This document shows positions 15,242 through 22,558 of a stretch of 25,400 nucleotides of DNA, in pieces. This DNA is from an uncultured Alistipes sp. (GTDB lineage: Bacteria; Bacteroidota; Bacteroidia; Bacteroidales; Rikenellaceae). The first letter of the stretch is position 1, and every line of letters begins with the position of its first letter. A program made the translations under genes and the position numbers. The notes under the pieces are model-generated. The model was not told the DNA's origin and did not search any database. It saw nothing but the letters and a program-made list of their open reading frames with translations. The DNA is taken from assembly GCA_947174295.1 (NCBI GenBank), contig CAMWIG010000008.1, forward strand, positions 1 through 25,400. The letters run 5' to 3'.

Positions 15242-16411
15242 ATGATTTGGATAGTTTTACTCTTGATAGCGGCCGCGACGGCGGTCGATTTCGCGGCGTA
15301 TCGCCGGCTCGTGAAACCGACCGTGAAGAGCGCGGCGCACAGGCATGCGCTGTTGGCCGCGATGCTGCTTGCGGACATGCTGCCGCTGATTACGACCGCC
15401 TTCTTCGCCGCGCTGCGCGACAACGATACTCCGGCGATGAAGGCAGCCATGTGGATTATGTTCGCATGGCTGCTGCTCGTGCCGCCGCGCATGATACTCT
15501 TCGCCGCATTGCTGTCGAGCCGCCGGCCGGCCGTGCGCACCGCAGGAGCGGTTGCAGCCGCAGCGTTGGCCGCGCTGCTCGTGTACGGCGCCTGCGGCTG
15601 GCGCGACATGCTGACGGTCACCCGCGTCGAGATACGCTCGGAGCGGCTGCCCGAGGCATTCGACGGATTCAGGATTGTGCAGTTCTCCGACCTGCACATC
15701 GGTTCGCTCGTGCATCCCCGGGCTGAAATGCGGCGGCTGGTGGATACCATCAATTCGCTGAATGCCGATTTGGTCGTGTTCACGGGCGACCTGGTGAACA
15801 TCCGATACACGGAGCTCGACGACGAGACGATGCGTCTGCTCGGCGGCATCGAGGCCCCCGTGCTCTCCGTCACGGGAAATCACGACACCGGGATATATGT
15901 CAGGGACTCCGTCTCTCTGCCGCGGGAAGAGAACATACGGCTGCTGCTCGAACGGCAGCGCCGCATGGGATGGACGGTGCTCGACAACGAAACGGCATAC
16001 ATTCGCCGCGGCGGCGACTCCATAGCCGTCACAGGACTGTCGTTCGACTTGTCGCTGCGCAATGTCCGACACTCGGGCAAGACGCCCGATGCCGACATAC
16101 GGCCGGCATACGAGGGCGTACCGCAGGGTATGTTCGACATCACGCTGGCGCATATCCCCCAGATGTGGGAGCTCGTGACCGGGCTCGGCGCGGGCGACCT
16201 CACGCTTTCGGGGCATGTCCACAGCATGCAGTCGAAGGTGCGGCTCTTCGGCCGGCAATACTCGCCGGCGCGTCTGATGTACCGCCGTTGGAGCGGACTG
16301 TACGAAAAGAACGGACGCTACCTATATATTAATGACGGCATCGGTTACGTCGGCGTACCGATGCGACTCGGGGCCAAGCCCGAAATCACGCTTTTCACAC
16401 TCGAACGATGA
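15242..16411 (+). CDS. Membrane-anchored metallophosphoesterase
   Basis: A 389-residue protein with four N-terminal transmembrane helices (about residues 2-20, 38-58, 72-93 and 101-120) followed by a calcineurin-like metallophosphoesterase domain. Metal-binding blocks: VQFSDLHIGS (~139-148), VVFTGDLVN (~175-183), SVTGNHDTG (~209-217), a TLAHIPQMWE histidine block and LSGHVHSMQ. This arrangement is that of the YkuE-like membrane phosphoesterases of Bacteroidetes; natural substrate unknown. ATG at 15242 preferred to the upstream TTG at 15233, which lies within the promoter element. Its stop overlaps the start of the following ribD-like gene in an ATGA, so the two are coupled. Confidence 0.9.
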   Translation: MIWIVLLLIAAATAVDFAAYRRLVKPTVKSAAHRHALLAAMLLADMLPLITTAFFAALRDNDTPAMKAAMWIMFAWLLLVPPRMILFAALLSSRRPAVRTAGAVAAAALAALLVYGACGWRDMLTVTRVEIRSERLPEAFDGFRIVQFSDLHIGSLVHPRAEMRRLVDTINSLNADLVVFTGDLVNIRYTELDDETMRLLGGIEAPVLSVTGNHDTGIYVRDSVSLPREENIRLLLERQRRMGWTVLDNETAYIRRGGDSIAVTGLSFDLSLRNVRHSGKTPDADIRPAYEGVPQGMFDITLAHIPQMWELVTGLGAGDLTLSGHVHSMQSKVRLFGRQYSPARLMYRRWSGLYEKNGRYLYINDGIGYVGVPMRLGAKPEITLFTLER

Positions 16412-17475
16412 ACATCTTCCTATCCGTGGCCACATCGGCCGACGGCTGCGTCGACGACGCCTCCGCAGCACGACTTGTGCTTTCGACCCCGGCCGACTGG
16501 TCGGAAATATACGACCTGCGCGCACGCTTCGACGCGATACTCGTCGGTGCGGAAACCGTGCGACGCGACAACCCCTCGCTGAGAATCAAGGACGGGGAGC
16601 TTCGACGCCGACGCATCGAAAACGGCCTGCCGGCCGACATCGTGCGTGTCGCCGTCACGGCTTCGGGCAACCTGCCGGCCGATGCGAAGTTCTTCACCGG
16701 CCAGGGGCGCGCAATAGTGGTGACATCGTCGCCGACATACACCCATCCGACGGCCGAAGTACTGCGCATCGACCGGATAACGGCGCATGCGGTTGCGACG
16801 GCGCTCGAACGGGCGGGCATAGGCTCGCTGTTCGTCGAGGGCGGGCCGCGGACGCTCGGGATGTTTCTCGACGCTGGTCTTGCCGACACGCTGCGCGTAG
16901 CGGTGAATCCGTCGGTTCAAGTGGGGGATGCGGGTGCTCCGCACTTCGATGTCGCGCAGTACGTAGGCGGCAGGGTAGCGGAGCGCCGGAATCTCGGCGG
17001 AATGGAGGTCGCGACGTATCGTTTCGACGACACAGACGTCCGAACTGACGAGCGCTTCATGCGTATGGCGATAGAATACAGCCGTCGCAGCGCACCGTGC
17101 GCCACGGCTTATCGCGTCGGCGCTGTGGCGGTTACTGCCTCCGGCGAAGTTTTTGCAGGCTACACGCACGAGACGACCCCGACGAGCCATGCCGAACAGG
17201 AGGCTGTGCGAAAGGCGTTGCAGGCCGGCGCCGACCTGCGCGGCGCCACGATATACTCTTCGCTCGAACCGTGCACGTCGCGCAAGAGCGAGCCGGAGAG
17301 CTGCTCGCAGATAATCATCCGGCTCGGATTCCGACGGGTGGTGTTCGCCATGCGGGAGCCGGAGTTCCTGGCGCACTGCGTCGGAGTGGACATGCTCCGC
17401 CGGCAGGGCATACGCGTCGATATCATGCCGCGATTCGCTGCGGAGGTCGCCGATATAAACGCGCATATACGCTAA
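16408..17475 (+). CDS. RibD-like bifunctional enzyme with reversed domain order (reductase first, deaminase second)
   Basis: Riboflavin-biosynthesis type enzyme acting on the pyrimidine intermediates made from GTP. Residues 1-~207 form a RibD_C/dihydrofolate-reductase-like domain: LSVATSADGCVDD, FDAILVGAETVRRDNPSLRI (41-60) and LFVEGGPRTLGMFLDAGLADTL (141-162). Residues ~213-355 form a zinc deaminase domain: FMRMAIEYSRRS, then H261-A-E263 as zinc ligand and proton shuttle, and EPC(x9)C with C289 and C299. Canonical RibD has the deaminase first and PC(x8)C. The order and the one-residue longer cysteine spacing suggest a distinct subfamily, similar in layout to reductase-deaminase fusions I recall from other phyla. 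Starts 4 bases inside the phosphoesterase gene. It may carry out the normal two steps or a related one; a separate canonical ribD is not in view. Confidence 0.85.
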   Translation: MNIFLSVATSADGCVDDASAARLVLSTPADWSEIYDLRARFDAILVGAETVRRDNPSLRIKDGELRRRRIENGLPADIVRVAVTASGNLPADAKFFTGQGRAIVVTSSPTYTHPTAEVLRIDRITAHAVATALERAGIGSLFVEGGPRTLGMFLDAGLADTLRVAVNPSVQVGDAGAPHFDVAQYVGGRVAERRNLGGMEVATYRFDDTDVRTDERFMRMAIEYSRRSAPCATAYRVGAVAVTASGEVFAGYTHETTPTSHAEQEAVRKALQAGADLRGATIYSSLEPCTSRKSEPESCSQIIIRLGFRRVVFAMREPEFLAHCVGVDMLRRQGIRVDIMPRFAAEVADINAHIR

Positions 17476-17544
17476 ATTGCATACTTTATGACATAAAAGT
17501 GTTCTAAATGCCGCATAGTGCGAACATCTGTCGAAATTATGATT

Positions 17545-17552
17545 TATCTTTG
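17545..17552 (+). promoter_or_regulatory. -7 promoter element of the exporter operon
   Basis: TATCTTTG, an exact match 22 bases before the ATG at 17575 and identical to the element before the metallophosphoesterase. No clear -33 TTG seen. It lies between ribD and the TolC-type gene, so the exporter has its own promoter. Confidence 0.5.
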
Positions 17553-17574
17553 TCGCAAATTCAAAAAGAAAAAT

Positions 17575-19026
17575 ATGAAACGTGTTCTGTTGACAATGGC
17601 GGCGCTGCTCGCTTCCGCCGCCGTATCGGCGCAGGAGCAAGCGCTTACGCTGGACGACGCTCTGCAAATAACGCTCTCCGACAATCCGACCATCGAGGCT
17701 CTGCATCACGAGGAGGAGGCCGCCCGGCGCGAACGGCAGGCGACCGTCGGACTGCGCATGCCGAAAATCAGCGTCACGGGTGCATACGCATATCTCGGAA
17801 AGGATATCGGCATCGACGTGAACAATCTGAAACCGGGCGTGAACGGCGCGGTCGGCGACATTCTCACGCAGGGAGTGCAGGCCGGCATCATCTCGCCCGA
17901 GCTGATACCGACGATTCAGGGCCTGATGTCACCGATTATGGCGGCCGACTGGGGGTTGAAAATCCAGGATCGCAGTCTGGGATTCGTCGGCGGAGAGGTG
18001 ACCATGCCCATCTGGCTCGGCGGAAAAATCAACGCCGCGTCGCGTGCCGCGCGCATTAACGAGCAGAGTGCGTCGGAGGCCGGAAATCAGGCCCGCAACG
18101 CGCTCGTTTCGGAGCTCGTGGAGCGTTACTTCGGTCTGGCGCTCGCCAAGCAGGTCGTCGCAGTGCGCCGGCAGGTGGCCGACGGAGTGCGCCGGCACCT
18201 CGAAGACGCCGAAGCGCTCGCCAGGAACGGCATGCTCGCCCGAAGCGAACTGCTCTACGTCGAGTACCAGATGGCCGAGGCGGAGCGCGAGCTGCTGAAC
18301 GCCGAATTGCAGGTCAAAACCATCTCCGATGCTCTGAACAACACGCTCGGCAAGGAGTCGGGCGACTACCTGCCCGTGACGGCTATGTTCGTCGTCGACA
18401 ACATCGAGGGCGTGGAGTACTACAAGACCCTCGCGGCCAATCGCAACCCGCTGCTCAATCAGGTCGGCCTCAAACGCCGCCTGGCCAACGAGAACGTGCG
18501 CGTACAACGCTCGGAGTTCCTGCCGCAAGTGGTGGCGATGGGAGGTGCGTCGTTCTACAACTATCAGGTGACAGGCATACTGCCCCGCTGGGCCGTAGGC
18601 GTAGGCGTCAACTTCAAAATCTTCGACGGACTTAACCGCGAGTACAAATACTCGGCCGCCAAACAGACCTTGCGCCGCGTGGAGGCTCTCCAAAACAAGG
18701 CGGAGAGCGATATAGCCGTGCTGGTCGAGAAGCTCTACAACCAGATGACCAACTACCGCAACCAGCTGCGCTCGATAGACTCTTCGATAGCATTCGCCGA
18801 GGAGTATCTCAAAGCAAAAAATACGGCTTTCGTCGAGGGTATGAGCTCGTCGACCGACCTCATCGACGCCGAGCTCAATCTCGCCAAGGTTCGCACGGAG
18901 CGCATACAGGCGGCGTTCAACTACGACGTGGCACTCGCCCAGCTGCTCGAAGCCGCCGGCGTGAGCGGCGAATTCACATCGTATGCCCGTCGCAGCGACG
19001 CACGACAGATTGTATTTTCGGAATAG
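17575..19026 (+). CDS. TolC family outer-membrane efflux/secretion channel
   Basis: A 483-residue outer-membrane channel of the TolC/OEP family, which forms the exit duct of trans-envelope pumps. Signal peptide is MKRVLLTMAALLASAAVSAQ (1-20), followed by LTLDDALQITLSDNPTIEA, the standard OEP opening. Two long alpha-helical repeats follow with the typical beta insertions (e.g. FVGGEVTMPIWLGGKINAASRAARI and the equivalent WAVGVGVNFKIFDGLNREYKYSAAKQTL in the second half) and the helical LIDAELNLAKVRTERIQAAFNYDVALAQLLEAAG end. Start at 17575 chosen because the signal peptide begins there and the promoter element lies just upstream. First gene of the four-gene export operon; 19 bases separate it from the adaptor gene. 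Confidence 0.93.
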   Translation: MKRVLLTMAALLASAAVSAQEQALTLDDALQITLSDNPTIEALHHEEEAARRERQATVGLRMPKISVTGAYAYLGKDIGIDVNNLKPGVNGAVGDILTQGVQAGIISPELIPTIQGLMSPIMAADWGLKIQDRSLGFVGGEVTMPIWLGGKINAASRAARINEQSASEAGNQARNALVSELVERYFGLALAKQVVAVRRQVADGVRRHLEDAEALARNGMLARSELLYVEYQMAEAERELLNAELQVKTISDALNNTLGKESGDYLPVTAMFVVDNIEGVEYYKTLAANRNPLLNQVGLKRRLANENVRVQRSEFLPQVVAMGGASFYNYQVTGILPRWAVGVGVNFKIFDGLNREYKYSAAKQTLRRVEALQNKAESDIAVLVEKLYNQMTNYRNQLRSIDSSIAFAEEYLKAKNTAFVEGMSSSTDLIDAELNLAKVRTERIQAAFNYDVALAQLLEAAGVSGEFTSYARRSDARQIVFSE

Positions 19027-19045
19027 TAAAAACGACAGATAAAAG

Positions 19046-20035
19046 ATGAAAAAAAGTTCTATTTTCGGTATCATCGCGGCAGTGACAATCATCGTGCTGT
19101 CGGTGATGTTAGTCAGCCGCTACCTGACCAAGTCGACTCCCATGCTCATTCAGGGCACGGTCGAATGTACGACATACAAAGCCTCGTCGAAGATTGCCGG
19201 CCGCATCTCGGAGATGAAGGTCGAGGAGGGCCGACACGTCGAGAAGGGCGAGCTGCTCTACGTTCTTTCGACTCCCGAGCTCGACGCCAAGCTGCGTCAG
19301 GTCGAGGCCTTGCGCAATGCCGCATCGGCACTCGACCAGAAAGCTCTCACCGGCGCCCGTTCGCAGCAGAAGGAGGCCGCACTGAACATGTGGCAGAAGG
19401 CGCAGGCAGGCAAGAGCCTCGCGCAGAAGACTTACGACCGAGTCCGCGCGCTCTACGACGCAGGTGTGGTTCCGGCGCAGAAGCTGGATGAGGCGACTGC
19501 CAATCTCGAAGCTATGACCGCGACCGAAGCTGCCGCCAAGGCCCAGTACGAACTGGTGCAAGACGGAGCGAGCAAGGAAGACAAGAAGGCCGCAGCGGCT
19601 CAGTTGCAGCAGGCCGAAGGCGCCGTGAGCGAAGTGGAGTCCTACATAAGCGATGCGATGGTATACTCGCCCGTCACTGGCGAAATATCGACCATAATCG
19701 CCGAGCAGGGCGAGCTGGTCGGCACGGGCTATCCCGTAGTCGCGATACTCGACATGGACGACATGTGGGTGACGTTCAACGTCAAGGAGACGATGTTGCC
19801 GAAAATCCACATTGGCACGCGAATGACGGGCTATGTCCCCGCGCTCGACCGCGACGTGGAGCTCGAAGTGACGTACATAGCCGTGCAGGCCGATTTCGCC
19901 ACGTGGTCGGCGACCCGCACACAGGGCGGTTTCGACATCCGCACGTTCGCCGTGAAGGCCCGTTCGGCTTCGAAGGTAGACTACCTGCGCCCCGGAATGA
20001 GCGTAATAGTCGATTGGGACACTATTGTCGAGTAG
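19046..20035 (+). CDS. HlyD-type periplasmic adaptor (membrane fusion protein)
   Basis: A 329-residue adaptor that links an inner-membrane ABC permease to the TolC-type channel. One N-terminal membrane anchor (residues 7-25, FGIIAAVTIIVLSVMLVS) is followed by the first lipoyl-like half (GTVECTTYKASSKIAGRISEMKVEEGRHVEKGELLYVL, ~37-74), a long coiled coil rich in Ala, Gln and Lys (~78-190), the second lipoyl half (VYSPVTGEISTIIAEQGELVGTGYPVVAILD, ~205-235) and a beta-barrel with FNVKETMLPKIHIGTRMTGYVP. C-terminal YLRPGMSVIVDW is typical. It lies 19 bases after the channel gene and 6 before the first permease. Confidence 0.94.
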   Translation: MKKSSIFGIIAAVTIIVLSVMLVSRYLTKSTPMLIQGTVECTTYKASSKIAGRISEMKVEEGRHVEKGELLYVLSTPELDAKLRQVEALRNAASALDQKALTGARSQQKEAALNMWQKAQAGKSLAQKTYDRVRALYDAGVVPAQKLDEATANLEAMTATEAAAKAQYELVQDGASKEDKKAAAAQLQQAEGAVSEVESYISDAMVYSPVTGEISTIIAEQGELVGTGYPVVAILDMDDMWVTFNVKETMLPKIHIGTRMTGYVPALDRDVELEVTYIAVQADFATWSATRTQGGFDIRTFAVKARSASKVDYLRPGMSVIVDWDTIVE

Positions 20036-20041
20036 CGATTC

Positions 20042-21220
20042 ATGGCCGGATTCATTTCAGATACGGCAGCCGTTTTCAGGCGTGAGCTCAGGCGCATATC
20101 GGAACAGCCGATATACGCCGTGCTTACCGTCGTATTGCCGCTCGTATCGTTCGCATTCTTCGCCATACTCTTCGAAGAGGGTGTGGCGCGCAACATCCCG
20201 ATTGCAGTGCTCGACCAGGATCACAGCACGCTGTCGCGCAAGGTCACGCAGATGATAGACGACACGCCGACGGTGATGGTCTCCTTCGAGGTGCAGGACA
20301 TGCCCGAAGCCGAACGCCTGATGCGCGAGGGTAAAATAGATGCCGTGGTGCTGATTCCGTACGATTTCGAGAAGAACATCCTCTCCAACCGCCAGACGAA
20401 TCTCGACGCATATGTCACGGGTACGAACATAACGGTCAACGGTCTGCTCGCCAAAGATATCCAGACCGCTGTCTCTACATTTGCGGCCGGCATCCAGATT
20501 CAGCTGCTCACCAAGAAGGGGCTGACCGAAAAGCAGGCCATGGCGCAGCTCATGCCGGTGCGGTTCGTCAAGCATATTCTGTTCAATCCCTACACCAACT
20601 ACGGCTACTACCTCTCGCCGAGCTTCATGCCCATGATGCTTCTGATATTCACCATCATGACCACGATATTCGCCATCGGCACCGAGTTGAAGCACTCGAC
20701 GGCCAAGGAGTGGCTCGATACGGCCGGAGGGTCGGTCTTCGCAGCACTGGTGGGCAAGGTTCTGCCGATTATCATAATCATGTTCATCATGTCGCTGGCC
20801 ATGTTCGTCATAATTTTCAATGTCGTCGGTGTGCCGCTCAACGGCAGCATAGCCATGCTACTCTTCGGTTCGCTGCTCTTCATTGTGAGCTATCAGGCCA
20901 TAGGCACGTTCATAATCACCATACTGAGCAACATGCGTCTGGCACTGTCGCTCGGCGGCGGATACTCGGTGCTGGCTTTCACCTTCTCCGGCCTCACGTT
21001 TCCTATAATGGCGATGTATCCGGCCATGCAGGTGTTCAGCCGCTTCTTCCCGTTCACCTACTACACCGACCTGATAATCGACCAGGCGATGCGCGGAACA
21101 CCTCCTGCTTATTCGATACCCGACCTCTGCTACATGTCGCTGTTCATACTCCTGCCGCTGCTGTGCCTGCCGCATCTGCGCACGATATGCACGGAGGAGA
21201 AATACTGGGGCAAACTCTGA
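20042..21220 (+). CDS. ABC-2 type transporter permease (first of two)
   Basis: A 392-residue inner-membrane permease of the ABC2_membrane_3 type. One transmembrane helix near the N-terminus (about 24-45, YAVLTVVLPLVSFAFFAILFEEG) is followed by a periplasmic domain of about 150 residues (NIPIAVLDQDHSTLSRKVTQMIDDTPTV...) and five further helices from about residue 197 (FMPMMLLIFTIMTTIFAIGTELKHSTAKEWL, then LPIIIIMFIMSLAMFVIIF and others). The motif LKHSTAKEWL after the second helix is the usual cytoplasmic coupling site for an ATPase in YhhJ/YbhS-like permeases. No Walker motifs are present. It pairs with the next gene. Confidence 0.92.
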   Translation: MAGFISDTAAVFRRELRRISEQPIYAVLTVVLPLVSFAFFAILFEEGVARNIPIAVLDQDHSTLSRKVTQMIDDTPTVMVSFEVQDMPEAERLMREGKIDAVVLIPYDFEKNILSNRQTNLDAYVTGTNITVNGLLAKDIQTAVSTFAAGIQIQLLTKKGLTEKQAMAQLMPVRFVKHILFNPYTNYGYYLSPSFMPMMLLIFTIMTTIFAIGTELKHSTAKEWLDTAGGSVFAALVGKVLPIIIIMFIMSLAMFVIIFNVVGVPLNGSIAMLLFGSLLFIVSYQAIGTFIITILSNMRLALSLGGGYSVLAFTFSGLTFPIMAMYPAMQVFSRFFPFTYYTDLIIDQAMRGTPPAYSIPDLCYMSLFILLPLLCLPHLRTICTEEKYWGKL

Positions 21221-21227
21221 AAAAACG

Positions 21228-22448
21228 ATGAAACGACTTTTACGACAGATAAAATCATATTGGCAGCAGTTCCTGTCGGTAGCAGCCAACGAATACCGCA
21301 CCATACGCTCCGACGAGGGAGTGATTCTGGTGCTGGTGCTCGCTCTGCTGATATACTCGACGCTCTACTCCTTCGCGTACGCTCCGCAGGTGCTGCACAA
21401 CGTACCGATAGGGGTTATCGACAACAGCCGCACGCCGGCGAGCCGCAACCTCGTCAATCTCTTCAATGCCGCACCCAACACCTACACGGCATACGAGGTG
21501 AGCGATATGAAAGAGGCCGAACAGTTGTTCTTCGAACGCAAGATATACGGAGTGGTGTATATTCCCGAGAATTACGAGGAGCTGTTGTTGCAAGGTTCGC
21601 AGGCCGTGGTGTCGGTATACGCCGACGCAAGCTATTTTCTCGTCTACCGACAGATATTCCAGGAGGTGGTCACGGGAATCAACCTGACGGGCGCGGCTGT
21701 CGAGTTCGAACGGCTGCTGGCCAAAGGCACGATACAACCCACGGCACGCGCTACGACGCAGCCTGTGATATATCAGACGCATAATCTCTTCAACCCATAC
21801 CTCGGCTACGGTTCGTTCGTCATGCCGGCGGTAATCATGGTAATCATTCAGCAGACGCTGCTCATCGGAATAGGCATAATCGGCGGTACGTGGCGCGAGT
21901 TCGGACTCTACAAAAAGCTCCTGCCCACCGACCGAAAACGACTCTCGGCACTGCCCGTGGTGCTGGCGAAAGCCGCCGTGTATGCGTCGATATACGCCGT
22001 CACGACTCTCTACATACTCAACGTCCACTACCGTCTGTTCCACTATCCGATGAACGGCAATCCATGGACGGTGGCGGCATTCATGATTCCGTATCTCGCC
22101 GCCTGCATATTCATGGGCATAGCCGTGTCGACGTTGTTCCGCTACCGCGAAAATGCCCTGTTGCTGCTTCTTTGGACGTCGATTCCGATTCTGATGCTCA
22201 GCGGCGCTTCATTCCCGCAGCAGGCCATTCCCGAGTGGCTCTACACGTTCGGCAAGATATTCCCCAGCAGCAGCGGCGTGAGCGCATTCATCCGCATACA
22301 GAGCATGGGCGCTTCGTTCGAGGAGGTTTTGCCCGAAATACGTGTTCTGTGGAGTCTTGCAATAGTATATGCAGGTCTGTCGTGCATAGGAATCCACCTG
22401 ATTACCAAGCGTGAATTCCGCAGAGAGCACGGCGACGCGGAAGAGTAG
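21228..22448 (+). CDS. ABC-2 type transporter permease (second of two)
   Basis: A 406-residue permease paralogous to the preceding one and of the same topology. Its N-terminal helix lies at about 34-52 (VILVLVLALLIYSTLYSFAY), followed by a periplasmic domain (VPIGVIDNSRTPASRNLVNLFNAAPNTY..., about 60-195) and five helices from about 203 (SFVMPAVIMVIIQQTLLIGIGIIGGTWREFG onward). The loop GTWREFGLYKKLLP is the equivalent of the ATPase-coupling segment. With the other permease it would make the heterodimeric membrane part of the exporter. The four genes lack any ATPase; it is followed by a bidirectional hairpin terminator. Confidence 0.92.
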   Translation: MKRLLRQIKSYWQQFLSVAANEYRTIRSDEGVILVLVLALLIYSTLYSFAYAPQVLHNVPIGVIDNSRTPASRNLVNLFNAAPNTYTAYEVSDMKEAEQLFFERKIYGVVYIPENYEELLLQGSQAVVSVYADASYFLVYRQIFQEVVTGINLTGAAVEFERLLAKGTIQPTARATTQPVIYQTHNLFNPYLGYGSFVMPAVIMVIIQQTLLIGIGIIGGTWREFGLYKKLLPTDRKRLSALPVVLAKAAVYASIYAVTTLYILNVHYRLFHYPMNGNPWTVAAFMIPYLAACIFMGIAVSTLFRYRENALLLLLWTSIPILMLSGASFPQQAIPEWLYTFGKIFPSSSGVSAFIRIQSMGASFEEVLPEIRVLWSLAIVYAGLSCIGIHLITKREFRREHGDAEE

Positions 22449-22507
22449 CGGCAGCATTTGCCGCACTCGCGGACGGAAGCTGCCGAAACGCTCCCCCGAA
22501 AGAATAA

Positions 22508-22541
22508 AAAAAGAGTACACTCGTTGAGGTGTACTCTTTTT
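22508..22541. terminator. Bidirectional terminator between the exporter operon and the OMP gene
   Basis: Perfect 13-bp inverted repeat, AAAAAGAGTACAC at 22508-22520 and its complement at 22529-22541, with an 8-base loop. The A-rich and T-rich flanks give a U tract in both directions, so it can end both convergent transcripts. Confidence 0.9.
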
Positions 22542-22558
22542 CGTTGCGGATTGTTACG

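Noticed and set aside
17485..17497. Small palindrome TTTATG-A-CATAAA upstream of the exporter promoter, considered as an operator.
   Set aside because: Arms of 6 bases are expected several times by chance in this window, it lies about 48 bases before the -7 element, and no regulator gene is adjacent.
17518..17574. Upstream in-frame start for the TolC-type gene at 17518.
   Set aside because: It would put the promoter element inside the coding region and add 19 residues in front of a complete signal peptide.
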